DNA from: Streptomyces sp. R33
Lineage (GTDB): Bacteria; Actinomycetota; Actinomycetes; Streptomycetales; Streptomycetaceae
Reading direction: 5' to 3'
DNA: 64,000 nt
Assembly: GCF_041200175.1 (NCBI RefSeq)
Contig: NZ_CP165727.1
Span: 7,744,001-7,808,000 of the forward strand
Within the stretch, counting starts at the first letter, position 1; every line of letters starts with the position of its first letter. Shown piece after piece: positions 53,133-62,109 of the stretch. The position numbers and the translations under genes were made by a program. The notes under the pieces are model-generated. The model saw nothing but the letters and a program-made list of their open reading frames with translations. It searched no databases and was not told the DNA's origin.

Positions 53133-53987
53133 CTAACGGGCACGGCCCGCGGCGGTGTGTTCGAGGATGGCGGGGACGATCGTCGCCCAGTCGGCCCGAT
53201 CGACCCCGTGGCCGGCGTCCTCCAGCACCAGGAGCCCGCCCTCGGGGATCTGTTCCACGAGAGCCTCACCGTGGCGGAGGGGGAACATCGGATCGGCGGT
53301 CCCGTGGATCACCAGCGTGGGCGCGGCGATCGAGGACAGGGGCGCTGGTGGGAGCTCACCGTCCGGAAGCGAGTCGTGGTTGCGGGCCGCGGTGAAGTCG
53401 CGCGCACGCTCGACGTCGCGACGGACGAGGCTGCGGGCGGCGGCCTCGTCGAACGGGCGCCGACCGCCGGCGAGTACGCGCGCGTAGCCGACCTGGTAAT
53501 CGATCACCGAGTCACCGTCCGACCAGTCGACGTGCGCGTCGGAAACGAACCGCATGAACTCCTGCGTGGGCGAGGGAAGTTCGCGGCCGACAGGCACGGC
53601 GGAGGACGTGCTGATCAGGACGAGCGAGAGGACACGATCGGCGTAGTGGAGCGCGAGCAGCTGCGCGAGTGCCCCTCCGGCCGAGACACCCACGACGTGC
53701 GCGGCCGGGATGCCATGAGCGTCGAGCACGCGGGCGGCGTCACCGACCAGGTCCGCGCCGGTGTATCCGGGACGGCCCGGCTCGTAGGTGACGGACCGGC
53801 CGGTGTCGCGGTGGTCGTAGCGGATCACGAAGCGGCCGCCGTCGGCGAGCATCCGGCAAAAGCCCTCCTCCCACCAGAGCATCGAGGCCCCAAGACCCAT
53901 GATGAGCAGGACGGGAGGATCCGACGGCTCGCCGAAGGACTCGGTGCACAGCGTAACGCCGTCCGCCTCCACCACGTGCTCGGCCAT
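53133..53987 (-). CDS. Alpha/beta hydrolase
   Basis: A 284-residue alpha/beta-hydrolase of the cofactor-free type. The nucleophile Ser102 is in VVGVSAGGALAQ, the oxyanion region is LLIMGLGASMLWWEEGF, RYDHRDTGRS is the conserved loop after strand 4, an acid is in VIHGTADPMFP, and the catalytic His lies in EDAGHGVDRADW. The GLGASMLWW start is typical of the RdmC/aclacinomycin-esterase-like branch, though the substrate cannot be told. GAGGGGAAG precedes the ATG. It is divergent from the methyltransferase gene. Confidence 0.88.
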   Translation of the reverse strand: MAEHVVEADGVTLCTESFGEPSDPPVLLIMGLGASMLWWEEGFCRMLADGGRFVIRYDHRDTGRSVTYEPGRPGYTGADLVGDAARVLDAHGIPAAHVVGVSAGGALAQLLALHYADRVLSLVLISTSSAVPVGRELPSPTQEFMRFVSDAHVDWSDGDSVIDYQVGYARVLAGGRRPFDEAAARSLVRRDVERARDFTAARNHDSLPDGELPPAPLSSIAAPTLVIHGTADPMFPLRHGEALVEQIPEGGLLVLEDAGHGVDRADWATIVPAILEHTAAGRAR

Positions 53988-54128
53988 CGTTGCTTCCCCT
54001 CACCTGCGGTACGCCGGCTCCGGTGGCAGTTGTAGCAGCGCAGCCGGCCGGGAAACGCGACCTGGCGTTCGTGGTACGACCGCGTCGGTAGGGTGGCCGC
54101 TTGCCGATCGAGGAGACGGGTGAGGCGT

Positions 54129-54947
54129 ATGACCGTGCGGGGGCAGGTCGATATGGCGCGCAGTCAGGTGTTCGGAGAAGTGGCCGAACTCTACGATGCC
54201 GCCCGCCCGGGATATGCGGACCCTCTGGTTGCGGACGTGCTCGCGTACGCGGCCCTGGGGGAGCGTGAGGCGGTGGAGGTCGGCGCGGGCACCGGCAAGG
54301 CCACGGTGCCGTTCGCGGCGGCGGGTACGCCGCTGGTGTGCATCGAGCCCGATCCGCGCATGGCAGAGGTGTTGCGCCGCAACACCTCGCGCTACCCGGG
54401 GGTCCGGGTGCACAGCGGTGGCTTCGAGGAGTGGCAGCCCGGTGGCCGCCGTTTCGGGCTGCTGTTCGCTGCCACGTCCTGGCACTGGGTGGACCCGGAG
54501 CGGCGTTGGGGTCTGGCCCGGGACGCACTCGCGCCGGGCGGGGCCGTGGCGTTGTTCTGGAACCCGCAGGGGGTCCGCGATCCGCGGTTGCACGCCGCCC
54601 TGGCCGAGGTCGACGCCCGCCACGGGATCGACCACGCGCCGCATGGTGAGCCGGCGTCCTCGTACGGCGACGTGCCCGGGGACTGGGCCGGTCTGCCCGG
54701 CTGGCCCGAGGAGGAATGCCGGCGCGACGGGCGCTTCACGCAGCTGCGTGCCGTCCGGTACCGCCAGGTTCAGCAGTACGACACCGGGCGATACCTGGGA
54801 TACCTGGCCTCGCTCTCGCGCTATCGCGTCCTGCCCCCCGACCGGCGCGGGCAGGTCCTCGCCGAGACGGGCCGGGTCCTGGACGCCCACGGTGGCGGCA
54901 TCGAAATGGACCACTTCAGCGACCTCTTCCTCGCCCGCGTGGGGTGA
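54129..54947 (+). CDS. Class I SAM-dependent methyltransferase
   Basis: A 272-residue methyltransferase. VAELYDAARPGYADPLVADVL is the usual opening, AVEVGAGTGKATVPFAAAG is the SAM-binding motif I, CIEPDPRMAEVL is motif II with its acidic ribose ligand, FGLLFAATSWHWVDPERRW is the core of this subfamily, and APGGAVALFWNP follows as motif III. Relatives include trans-aconitate- and ubiquinone-type enzymes; the substrate is unknown. ATG 54129 has GAGG close upstream; ATG 54153 is an in-frame alternative. Confidence 0.87.
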   Translation: MTVRGQVDMARSQVFGEVAELYDAARPGYADPLVADVLAYAALGEREAVEVGAGTGKATVPFAAAGTPLVCIEPDPRMAEVLRRNTSRYPGVRVHSGGFEEWQPGGRRFGLLFAATSWHWVDPERRWGLARDALAPGGAVALFWNPQGVRDPRLHAALAEVDARHGIDHAPHGEPASSYGDVPGDWAGLPGWPEEECRRDGRFTQLRAVRYRQVQQYDTGRYLGYLASLSRYRVLPPDRRGQVLAETGRVLDAHGGGIEMDHFSDLFLARVG

Positions 54948-55080
54948 GTGCCGAGCGGGCAAGCACCCTCCGAGTCCGGAATCGAGTTGCCCCATCCGGG
55001 GCCGGCACGGCGCCGTGGCGGCCGAGCTGCGGAACGCCGCGCTCGCCCTGGCATCGTGTCCGCCGACCGGTATGCACCGC

Positions 55081-55833
55081 TCAGGGCCTGCGGCCGCCCT
55101 GGAGCACCGCCTCGATCTCAGCCGCGATGTCGCCACGGCCGAGCTGCGCCGTGTGGAAGTCCGCCGTGCGCGGCATACGGAGGACCAGCTCGTAGCCCAC
55201 GTCCACGCGCACCCGCCCGGAGCGGAGTACGAAGTCGTAGGCGTGGCCGCCACGCGTGCGGCAGCCGGAGAGGAAGTGCAGGTGGTATCCGGCCGCGGCC
55301 ACCCCGAGCATGTGGGTGGGGCTGCGGAAACCGACGATGGTTCCGTCCAGGTCGGTGTGGGTGGAGACGATCTGTTCCGCCACCGCGTCGATCAGCCGGG
55401 GGTAGGGGCGGTGCTGCTCCGGGAGCATGCGGGTGACCATGTGGTCGAAGTGCCCGTCGACGCGCACTGCGTAGAACATGTTGGGGCTCGGCAGCCACTT
55501 GTCGATCGCCGCGCGCAGCTCTGTGGCGTCGACGGGCTCGGTCATCCGCCAGTCGTACTCGCCGTGGAAGTAGGTCACTGCCGCGAGCGGTGTTCGCGTG
55601 GCAAGGTCGGCTTCACCTGCGGTGCCGTCGGCGCGTAATCGGTAGCATCGGCCGTCGAGGACGATCATCTCGCCGTCGAGCCGGTCGAAGGTGCCGATGC
55701 CGAAGTCGCCGTGGCGGCAGAGCTCGGCGATGGTCGTCGTGCCTTCGTAGACGCCTTCCAGCATGGCCGTCATGGTCGAGGCCTGGAAGATCCGCCCCGG
55801 CGTGTTCCGCGGAGTCGGGTTCGGTCCCGGCAT
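55081..55833 (-). CDS. budA: Alpha-acetolactate decarboxylase
   Basis: A 250-residue cytoplasmic enzyme that decarboxylates (S)-2-acetolactate to (R)-acetoin. IFQASTMTAMLEGVYEGTTTIAELCRHGDFGIGTFDRLDGEM is the standard N-terminal half (listed here as the start of the domain), and YHLHFLSGCRTRGGHAYDF contains the three zinc-binding histidines, with the acid RVDVGYEL after it. GGGGGG stands before ATG 55833. No acetolactate synthase is adjacent, so it draws on the valine-pathway enzyme or overflow acetolactate. Acetoin formation diverts pyruvate to a neutral product and can relieve acid stress. Confidence 0.92.
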   Translation of the reverse strand: MPGPNPTPRNTPGRIFQASTMTAMLEGVYEGTTTIAELCRHGDFGIGTFDRLDGEMIVLDGRCYRLRADGTAGEADLATRTPLAAVTYFHGEYDWRMTEPVDATELRAAIDKWLPSPNMFYAVRVDGHFDHMVTRMLPEQHRPYPRLIDAVAEQIVSTHTDLDGTIVGFRSPTHMLGVAAAGYHLHFLSGCRTRGGHAYDFVLRSGRVRVDVGYELVLRMPRTADFHTAQLGRGDIAAEIEAVLQGGRRP

Positions 55834-56144
55834 GTGCCCCCCTGAGTCGCCGTGAGGACGAGGGTCCGGTGGCGGCTTCACGACGCTTCGCCCCCCGCCG
55901 GACCTGCGTGCAGCAGCACGTTAGGGAGTCGGCCATGTCCTCACAACGGCGCACAAGCGGTCGCGCGTTGTCCCCGGCAGTGCACCCGACCTGCGCCCGC
56001 CGGCCGACACCCCCCTCGCGCCCCCACCGGGAGGTTTGTCAGGGGCAGTGCAGGGTTGTGGTCAGGGGGACCACTGATGGGCGACGGCAGCTGTACGTAC
56101 GAGAGTCGATGTTGTCACCCCCCTGATGCGCGAAGCGACTGACG
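55834..56144. other. Non-coding region between budA and the CLC gene
   Basis: 311 bases. The part next to budA should hold its promoter on the minus strand; the rest lies after the CLC stop, and both genes read leftward. I see no gene, no convincing hairpin and no repeat. A frame reading through on the plus strand has no start context. Confidence 0.35.
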
Positions 56145-57521
56145 CTACGGCGCAGGCGCGGCGGGCTGGGCCGGGCGGCCTACGGGTGGGATCGGCGGGC
56201 CCGGCGGCAGGAGTTCGGCGGTCACGAACGCCACGACGGTGGAGAGGATCGCCACCGGGATCATCTCGGTGCTGCCCAGGACCAGGACCACGAGGACCAC
56301 ACTGCTGACCGGCAGCCTCAGCGCGCTCACGGTGGCGGCAGCCATGCCGGCCGCCAGCCCGGCGCCGATGCCCAGGCCGGGCAGGGGCGAGCAGAGGACC
56401 CCGGCCGCGGCGCCGAGGAACAGGGACGGGAAGATGGGGCCGCCGCGCAGGCTGCCCAGGCACAGGGAGAAGGCGGCGCCCTTGCACAGGAGGACGGCGA
56501 TCAGCGCGCCCACGCCCCAGGCGTGCGGATCTCCGGCCAGCTCGCCCAGGGTGGTCTGGCCCGAGGAGGCCACATCCGCGGGAGAGCGGCCGGTACCCAG
56601 GGCATAGGCGGCGGCGCAGACGCCGGCGGCGAGCGCGCAGAGCACCGTGAGGGTCAGGGGCCGTCGGGCGACGTGGATGGCGGTCAGCCGGCCGCCGTGC
56701 TGGATCAGGTGCACCCCGGCGGCGAGGGCCACGGCGATCAGGATCGACCAGCCCACGTCACCGACGTCCAGACGGGGGAACTGCGGGCCGGCCTTCAGCT
56801 TCAGATCGCCGGTCCCCAGACCGGTCCAGCGGCCGAAACCGGTGAACACGAGCGAGCCGATGCCGCTGGAGAGCAGCGCGGGCAGCATGACGGCGAACAG
56901 CTGGGGCCCGCCCACGCCCACGACCTCCATCAGCAGCACCGCACCGATCAGGGGATTGCCGAAGATGGTGGCGATCGCGGCAGCGGCGCCGGCCGCGCCC
57001 AGCAGCGCGGTGCTCATCGGTGTCTCCGGCGTTCCCGTGAGGTGCCGCAGTGCGATCGCGAGTCCGCCGCCCAGCGCGATCAGCGGGGCCTCGGGGCCGA
57101 GCGTGGCGCCGAGCGGCAGGCTGAACGCCGCCGCGAGGACCACTCCGGGCAGGGCTACGGCTCCGGGGCCGCCCGCGTGCAGGCCGGACGCGGGGATGTG
57201 CCCGCCGGCCCCGGGGAAACGGGTGACGATCTGCCCGACGCAGATGCCCGATATGAGCAGGAGCGGCAGGGGCCACCACCACGGCGGAGTGTCGTGGCCG
57301 AGGGCGTGCGGGAGGTCCGTCCACACCAGGCTCTCCAGTTTCCGGAGCCCGGCGAGGAACCAGAATGCGGCCAGCGATACCGGGATGCCGATGAGCCCGC
57401 AGAACACCAGCGTCTTGAGGTATCCGGGAGTCCGCAGCAGCTCGCCGAGCTTCTGTGGCTCCGCGGGCCGTGATGGCGGCTGCGGACTCGGACTCCGACC
57501 CGGCTGCGTCGGCTGCGTCAT
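56145..57521 (-). CDS. CLC-family chloride channel/antiporter
   Basis: A 458-residue membrane protein of the CLC family. The ion-pathway motifs are FPGAGGHIPASG (helix D), LGPEAPLIALGGG (the GxExP motif whose Glu is the gating/proton residue), and GGPIFPSLFLGA (GxFxP). An IFGNPLIGAVLLMEV stretch matches the helix H-I region, FG.PL.G..F..E. About 10-12 hydrophobic segments are present; the Pro-rich N-terminus is cytoplasmic. Presence of the gating Glu does not decide between channel and Cl-/H+ exchanger; the internal proton Glu of ClcA is not obvious. Possibly linked to acid resistance, with budA next to it. Confidence 0.9.
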   Translation of the reverse strand: MTQPTQPGRSPSPQPPSRPAEPQKLGELLRTPGYLKTLVFCGLIGIPVSLAAFWFLAGLRKLESLVWTDLPHALGHDTPPWWWPLPLLLISGICVGQIVTRFPGAGGHIPASGLHAGGPGAVALPGVVLAAAFSLPLGATLGPEAPLIALGGGLAIALRHLTGTPETPMSTALLGAAGAAAAIATIFGNPLIGAVLLMEVVGVGGPQLFAVMLPALLSSGIGSLVFTGFGRWTGLGTGDLKLKAGPQFPRLDVGDVGWSILIAVALAAGVHLIQHGGRLTAIHVARRPLTLTVLCALAAGVCAAAYALGTGRSPADVASSGQTTLGELAGDPHAWGVGALIAVLLCKGAAFSLCLGSLRGGPIFPSLFLGAAAGVLCSPLPGLGIGAGLAAGMAAATVSALRLPVSSVVLVVLVLGSTEMIPVAILSTVVAFVTAELLPPGPPIPPVGRPAQPAAPAP

Positions 57522-57579
57522 GGGGCCGTTCCTTCCCGTCCCCCGTCCCTCACCGGTGTGTCCGGTACAGGGTGCTCTG

Positions 57580-57900
57580 TCAGCCGAGGATCCGGCGCTT
57601 CTGCTCGGCGAATTCCTCCTCGGTCAGCACTCCCTGCTCCTTGAGGGTGCTGAGCTGCTTGAGCTGGTCGATCTTCGTGGTCATGTCATCGGCGGCAGGA
57701 GCCGCAGCCGGGGCCGCAGCCGGGGCCGCAACCGGGGCCGCAGCCGGGGGCGGCGCAGCGGCCACCGGCTCTTGCACGGCGTCCTGCTGGGCCCACCGGC
57801 CGGCCTGCCGCCGCGACACCCGGTTGGACACGGCGGTGGCGGTGCCGGCGATGACGGCCGTACGGGCGACTCCGCGAAGAAGTCCGGGCATGATGCTCAT
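57580..57900 (-). CDS. SHOCT-domain protein
   Basis: A 106-residue protein. The N-terminus MPGLLRGVARTAVIAGTAT may be a weak membrane-associated helix; the middle is a Pro/Ala repeat linker (PAAAP units), and the end DQLKQLSTLKEQGVLTEEEFAEQKRRIL is a textbook SHOCT domain, a short helical module for oligomerisation. The DUF6325 gene lies directly upstream; the two families are often neighbours. Confidence 0.9.
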   Translation of the reverse strand: MSIMPGLLRGVARTAVIAGTATAVSNRVSRRQAGRWAQQDAVQEPVAAAPPPAAAPVAAPAAAPAAAPAADDMTTKIDQLKQLSTLKEQGVLTEEEFAEQKRRILG

Positions 57901-57936
57901 CTCCAGGGGTGCGGTGAAGCAGGGCTGCGGCCGGTC

Positions 57937-58410
57937 TCACCCGCCGGCGGGCGGGACCTCCATGGCGTCCAGCGAGGCGAGCAGAGCCTGGACGGGAATC
58001 CGGCCGGCCGCCACGAGCTGGGCGCCTCCGCGCCGCAGTTCGCGGGCGAACGGCGCCGCCCACCTGTTCTCGTAAACGATGATCCCCGCCGAGTTCCCGG
58101 GTTCCAGAGCGGTGCCGGCATCGTCGATGTCGCTCTGGTCCAGCAGGCCGGACGAGGCTCCTTCGAAGACCGACAGGTCGACCTCGTCGCCGAAGTCGGT
58201 CAGTTCCACCGCCGTCACCGAGCCGTCCAGGTCCTTGCGGACGAAGACCAGGTCGAAGATCCGGATGATGCCGCGATCGACGAGATCCACGAGCATGGGC
58301 AGTCCGTTGCCCGTCATGTGACTGCCCGGGAACTCGATCACGGCGTAGTCCACGGGGCCCATGTCCTCGATGTCACCGAATCCGCGGGATTCCTCGGCCT
58401 CGCTGCTCAT
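57937..58410 (-). CDS. DUF6325-family protein
   Basis: A 157-residue acidic soluble protein with DMGPVDYAVIEFPG at the start of the domain, LVDLVDRGIIRIFDLVFVRKDLDGSV, and IIVYENRWAAPFARELRRGGAQLVAAGRI, a pattern of ferredoxin-like beta-alpha units. I recall this as DUF6325, formerly grouped with DUF1269 membrane-associated proteins, usually next to a SHOCT protein. Possible role in envelope stress; no mechanism is known to me. Confidence 0.85.
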   Translation of the reverse strand: MSSEAEESRGFGDIEDMGPVDYAVIEFPGSHMTGNGLPMLVDLVDRGIIRIFDLVFVRKDLDGSVTAVELTDFGDEVDLSVFEGASSGLLDQSDIDDAGTALEPGNSAGIIVYENRWAAPFARELRRGGAQLVAAGRIPVQALLASLDAMEVPPAGG

Positions 58411-58597
58411 GGCTGCTCCTGTCGGGCTGGGGGAGGGAGGGACGTCGGGCCGGCCGCCGGTGTGCGGACGGCGGGTGGCCGGGCACGAGCGGTTCCGGAG
58501 CGGATGTCCCTCACCTCATTGCAGCACCGCGCACGGACCTTCGCACATTCGGAAGCGTCACCTGTCGCAGGAGCCGAGCGGCCGGCGGTCCGGCTCG

Positions 58598-59329
58598 TCA
58601 GCTGGTCAGCTGGTAGATGCTCTTGCCGGTCAGCCACAGGCCGAGTGCCAGGCACAGGACGACGATCGCCTGCTGCGAGTGGGCCTTCAGCCATTCGCGC
58701 ATGCGCAGGAGCCGTGCCTGCGCCACCTCGGGGGAGAACACGATGTACAGCTCGGCGGCCAGCAGGCTCGAGGTCGCGAGCAGGCAGAAGCCGAACAGGG
58801 CCGCGTAGGTGGCCGCGTGGGAGGCGTTCGCCTCGAGTACGGTCGTCGCACCCGCCGCCACCATGCCCCACGGCTGGACGAGCACGGCCAGGCCAGCCGC
58901 CGCCCAGACCGAACTGCGGTCAAGGCCTTCGGCCACCTTGTCGGCCCGTTCTTCCTGAGCCTCCGCGCCGGGGGATGCCGCAGCACTCTCCGGGGCACCG
59001 GACGCAGCACCCTCCGCAGTACCCGCCGGGGCCGCGGAGCTCGCCTGCATGAGGCGGCGGCGGTGCAGTCCGTAGAGCACCAGCCCGATCCCGATGGCCA
59101 ACTTGGCCGCAAGTCCTGCCACGCCGGGAGGGGAGCGCGGCGGCGGGGGCTGGCCGTCGGTCAGCGCGAGGACGACGGCGATCACCGCGACGAGGCAGGC
59201 GAGCCAGGCCAGAATGAAGGCGAGGCCCTTCCAGACGCCCCTATCGGACGACACCACGAGTGCGAACGCCATCATGGGCAGCGGATAGAGCGTGATGACC
59301 AGGGCGATCAGCATCAGGTCGAGAACCAT
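58598..59329 (-). CDS. GAP-family (LysE-fold) membrane protein
   Basis: A 243-residue protein with six hydrophobic helices, three before and three after an Ala/Glu-rich cytoplasmic loop (about residues 95-130). ALVITLYPLPMMAFALVVSSDRG is the start motif of the GAP family, named after the mycobacterial glycopeptidolipid addressing protein Gap, and the fold resembles LysE exporters. It may export a small molecule or lipid. It is divergent from the BrkB-type gene. Confidence 0.82.
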   Translation of the reverse strand: MVLDLMLIALVITLYPLPMMAFALVVSSDRGVWKGLAFILAWLACLVAVIAVVLALTDGQPPPPRSPPGVAGLAAKLAIGIGLVLYGLHRRRLMQASSAAPAGTAEGAASGAPESAAASPGAEAQEERADKVAEGLDRSSVWAAAGLAVLVQPWGMVAAGATTVLEANASHAATYAALFGFCLLATSSLLAAELYIVFSPEVAQARLLRMREWLKAHSQQAIVVLCLALGLWLTGKSIYQLTS

Positions 59330-59482
59330 GGCGCCCCCAGCGCGTGACGACGTACCACGTCGACCCTACGCAGCGGACCTGCCTTCGACACCTTTTCCGG
59401 GCGCGGCGGCGGGCAGGGCACCGGTTCGAGATGCCGCTCCCGGCAGCATCCTCCAACCTGGACGCACACGAAGGAGAGACCC

Positions 59483-59569
59483 ATGGCGACGACCGCTCCG
59501 CAGGTGTTGTCGTGGCTGCCCGGCCGTTGTCCGCCTCCCTCTCCACCGTCCCGCTCCCCGGTGCGCTGA
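59483..59569 (+). CDS. Possible 28-residue leader peptide before the BrkB-type gene
   Basis: MATTAPQVLSWLPGRC and then a Pro/Ser/Arg-rich tail. AAGGAG lies ideally before ATG 59483, better than anything before the BrkB start. The stop overlaps the next start in TGATG (59567-59571), the pattern of translational coupling. The long open frame of BrkB also runs through here in another phase, so this could instead be the true start followed by a frame change. Confidence 0.45.
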   Translation: MATTAPQVLSWLPGRCPPPSPPSRSPVR

Positions 59570-60483
59570 TGGCCTCCGGCAAGCGGGCGCACAATGCCAT
59601 GCACCCCGCCTGGTGGAGGACCCGTTCGCGCACGGCGGCGGTGAGGGCGCGACGCCTCCAGCGCGAGGCGGAGGCCCGCTTCCCGGTGATCACCCATGTG
59701 GCGGAGCGCATGGTGGCGGTGAACATCTTCGACTCCGCGACGCGGCTCGCCGCGCAGTGCTTCCTCACCGCCGTGCCCCTGGTCTTCGCCGTGGCGTCGT
59801 TCGCGCCCGAAGGCCTGCAGCAGCAAATGGCCGAATCCGTGCGCGCGGTCTTCGGGCTCACCGGCGAGGCGAGCGAGCAGGTGGACGACATCTTCGGCGG
59901 CACCGACAGCGAATTCCAGAATGCGGTGGGCCTGGTGGGCGCCCTGATGGTGCTGCTGTCCTCGACCGCCGTCAGCCGCGCCATGCAACGCCTGTGCAAG
60001 CGGGCGTGGGAGATTCCGCGGACGGGGGTCCACATCGCGATCTGGCGCTGGGTCGCCTGGATCGGTGTCTGGGTCTTCGTGCTGATCGTGCAGGGACCGG
60101 TCCGTAACGGGTTCGGCGTCGGACTGTGGCTGGGCATCCCCCTCACGTTCGTCTTCCTGGCGCTGGCCTGGTGGTGGTCGCAGCACCTCCTGCTGGGCGG
60201 ACTGGTGGGCTGGCTCCCCCTGCTGCCGGGAGCGGTGCTCACCGCCCTGGGCTCCACCGCCCTCTCGCTCGTCGCACGTTTCTACATGCCGCGCGCCCTC
60301 AATCGGGCGCTGAGCGACTACGGGTCGGCCGGTTCGGTCTTCGTCCTGCTGTCCTGGCTGATCGTGGTGTGCGTGGCCATCGCCATCGGTGTCACTGCGG
60401 GCGCCGTCCTGGCGCAGGAGCCCTTCCTGGCCGGGCGGCTGGGCAGTCCGCCCCCCAAGCGGCTGAGGGACGACCAGGGCTGA
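59569..60483 (+). CDS. YihY/BrkB-family membrane protein
   Basis: A 304-residue inner-membrane protein with about six helices. HVAERMVAVNIFDSATRLAAQCFLTAVPLVFAVASFAP marks the first two helices of the YihY (virulence factor BrkB) family, and SWLIVVCVAIAIGVTAGAVLAQE the last. These proteins were once called ribonuclease BN in error; their role is unknown, perhaps transport. The basic N-terminus (RTRSRTAAVRARRLQREAEAR) is cytoplasmic. ATG 59569 is favoured; the frame is open to 59344 but the added residues are not family-like. Confidence 0.8.
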   Translation: MASGKRAHNAMHPAWWRTRSRTAAVRARRLQREAEARFPVITHVAERMVAVNIFDSATRLAAQCFLTAVPLVFAVASFAPEGLQQQMAESVRAVFGLTGEASEQVDDIFGGTDSEFQNAVGLVGALMVLLSSTAVSRAMQRLCKRAWEIPRTGVHIAIWRWVAWIGVWVFVLIVQGPVRNGFGVGLWLGIPLTFVFLALAWWWSQHLLLGGLVGWLPLLPGAVLTALGSTALSLVARFYMPRALNRALSDYGSAGSVFVLLSWLIVVCVAIAIGVTAGAVLAQEPFLAGRLGSPPPKRLRDDQG

Positions 60484-60588
60484 GCAGGCCGGGTGCCGCG
60501 CCCCGGAGCCGAACCGCACCGTACGGCGCCACCGGGCCGGGAGTGCCATGCTGGGCAGCAGGGGCCCGCGTGGCCTGGAGGTGCAGCG

Positions 60589-62010
60589 ATGGCAATGCAT
60601 GCCGCAGGGGCGGAGAACGGCACCCGCGGACTGTCCGCCGCGGAGCGGGCCGAGCGCGGTCGCGCCGCCCGGCGGCGGACACCCCGCTCCGCGCACGGGG
60701 AGTTCGAACCGCCCGCGGACCGACGGGATCCGGTGGAGGTACTCGAAGGGCAGGCGGCCGGCCGAGTGCCGGAGCTGGTGCCGATCCGCTACGGGCGGAT
60801 GTCGGAGTCCCCGTTCCGCTTCTATCGGGGCGCCGCCGCCGTCATGGCCGCCGACCTGGCCCACACCCCGGACTCCGGCCTCCGGGCCCAACTGTGCGGC
60901 GACGCACACATGTTGAACTACGGCCTCCTCGGCACCCCCGAGCGGAACCTGCTGTTCGACGTGAACGATTTCGACGAGACACTGCCCGGACCCTGGGAGT
61001 GGGACGTCAAGCGGCTGGCCGTGAGCCTGGCCATCGCCGGGCGGGAGAACGGCTTCACCGATGGCGAGCGCGCCGCGATCGTCCGGTCCGCGGGCCGCTC
61101 CTACCGTGAGCAGATGCGCCGCTACGCCGTCATGCGCCACCTCGACGTCTGGTACGCGAGGGTCGACGCGGAGCAGCTCCAGACGCTGGGGGCGGCCGAA
61201 CTGCGCTCGCGCGGCCGCAAGCGGCTGGACGAGGAGCTGGCCAAAGCACGCGGGCGGGACAGCCTGCAGGCCGCCGGGAAACTCACCGAGGTGGTGTCCG
61301 GCGAGCGCCGGTTCAGGTCGGTACCGCCCCTGGTCATACCGCTCACGGAGCTGCTGGCGGACAATGAGCGCGGCCCGCTGGAGGAGCAGATCCGCGAAAT
61401 GGTCGAAGAGTACGGCCAGACCCTCCCTTCGGACCGGCGCCACCTGCTGCGGCAGTTCACCGTCGTCGACATGGCCCGCAAGGTGGTGGGCGTCGGCAGT
61501 GTGGGCACCCGGTGCTGGATCATTCTGCTCCTGGGCAGGGACGGCGACGACCCGTTGATCCTCCAGGCCAAGGAGGCCGGCGAGTCGGTCCTCGCCCCGT
61601 ACGTCGGCGCCGCCGAGCATTCCATGCAGGGCGAACGGGTGGTGGCCGGGCAGCGCCTGATGCAGGCAGCCAGCGACATCTTCCTGGGCTGGTACCGGGC
61701 GAAGGGCATCGACGGCCGCGAGCGGGACTTCTACGTACGGCAGTTGCGGGACTGGAAGGGGAGCATCGAACCGGAGCTCATGGCGCCGCGGGGCATGCAG
61801 ACGCTCGGCGACGTGTGCGCGACCACCCTGGCCCGGGCACACGCCCGGTCCGGCGACCGGATCGGCATCGCCGCCTACCTGGGTAGCGCCGACGTGTTCG
61901 ATCAGGCGCTGGTGCGGTTCGCGGAGGCCTACGCCGACCGGAACGAGCGCGACCACCGGGCCCTGGTGGACGCGGTGGCCTCGGGCCGGGTGGCGGCGGA
62001 ATCGGCCTGA
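60589..62010 (+). CDS. DUF2252-family protein
   Basis: A 473-residue soluble protein. LVPIRYGRMSESPFRFYRGAA is the diagnostic start of DUF2252, followed by LCGDAHMLNYG, DVNDFDETLPGPWEWDVKRLAVS and later ILQAKEAGESVLAPY. The fold resembles aminoglycoside-phosphotransferase-like kinases: GDAH-N and DFDE-type motifs would be the catalytic loop and metal site. The substrate is unknown. GGAGG stands eight bases before ATG 60589, and the frame upstream is shadow. Confidence 0.92.
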   Translation: MAMHAAGAENGTRGLSAAERAERGRAARRRTPRSAHGEFEPPADRRDPVEVLEGQAAGRVPELVPIRYGRMSESPFRFYRGAAAVMAADLAHTPDSGLRAQLCGDAHMLNYGLLGTPERNLLFDVNDFDETLPGPWEWDVKRLAVSLAIAGRENGFTDGERAAIVRSAGRSYREQMRRYAVMRHLDVWYARVDAEQLQTLGAAELRSRGRKRLDEELAKARGRDSLQAAGKLTEVVSGERRFRSVPPLVIPLTELLADNERGPLEEQIREMVEEYGQTLPSDRRHLLRQFTVVDMARKVVGVGSVGTRCWIILLLGRDGDDPLILQAKEAGESVLAPYVGAAEHSMQGERVVAGQRLMQAASDIFLGWYRAKGIDGRERDFYVRQLRDWKGSIEPELMAPRGMQTLGDVCATTLARAHARSGDRIGIAAYLGSADVFDQALVRFAEAYADRNERDHRALVDAVASGRVAAESA

Positions 62011-62109
62011 CACCGGCGGGCGCTGCGAGCGCCCCGCGTCTGTGCCAGTCGGCTGACCTGCCCGGCGAGGCGACACGTGGCCGTCGGGAGCCGTGGGAGG
62101 CTCCGTTCC

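Noticed and set aside
59344..59568. Longer N-terminus of the BrkB-type protein
   Set aside because: The added 75 residues are Arg/Pro-rich, lack a ribosome site at their start and do not look like the family.
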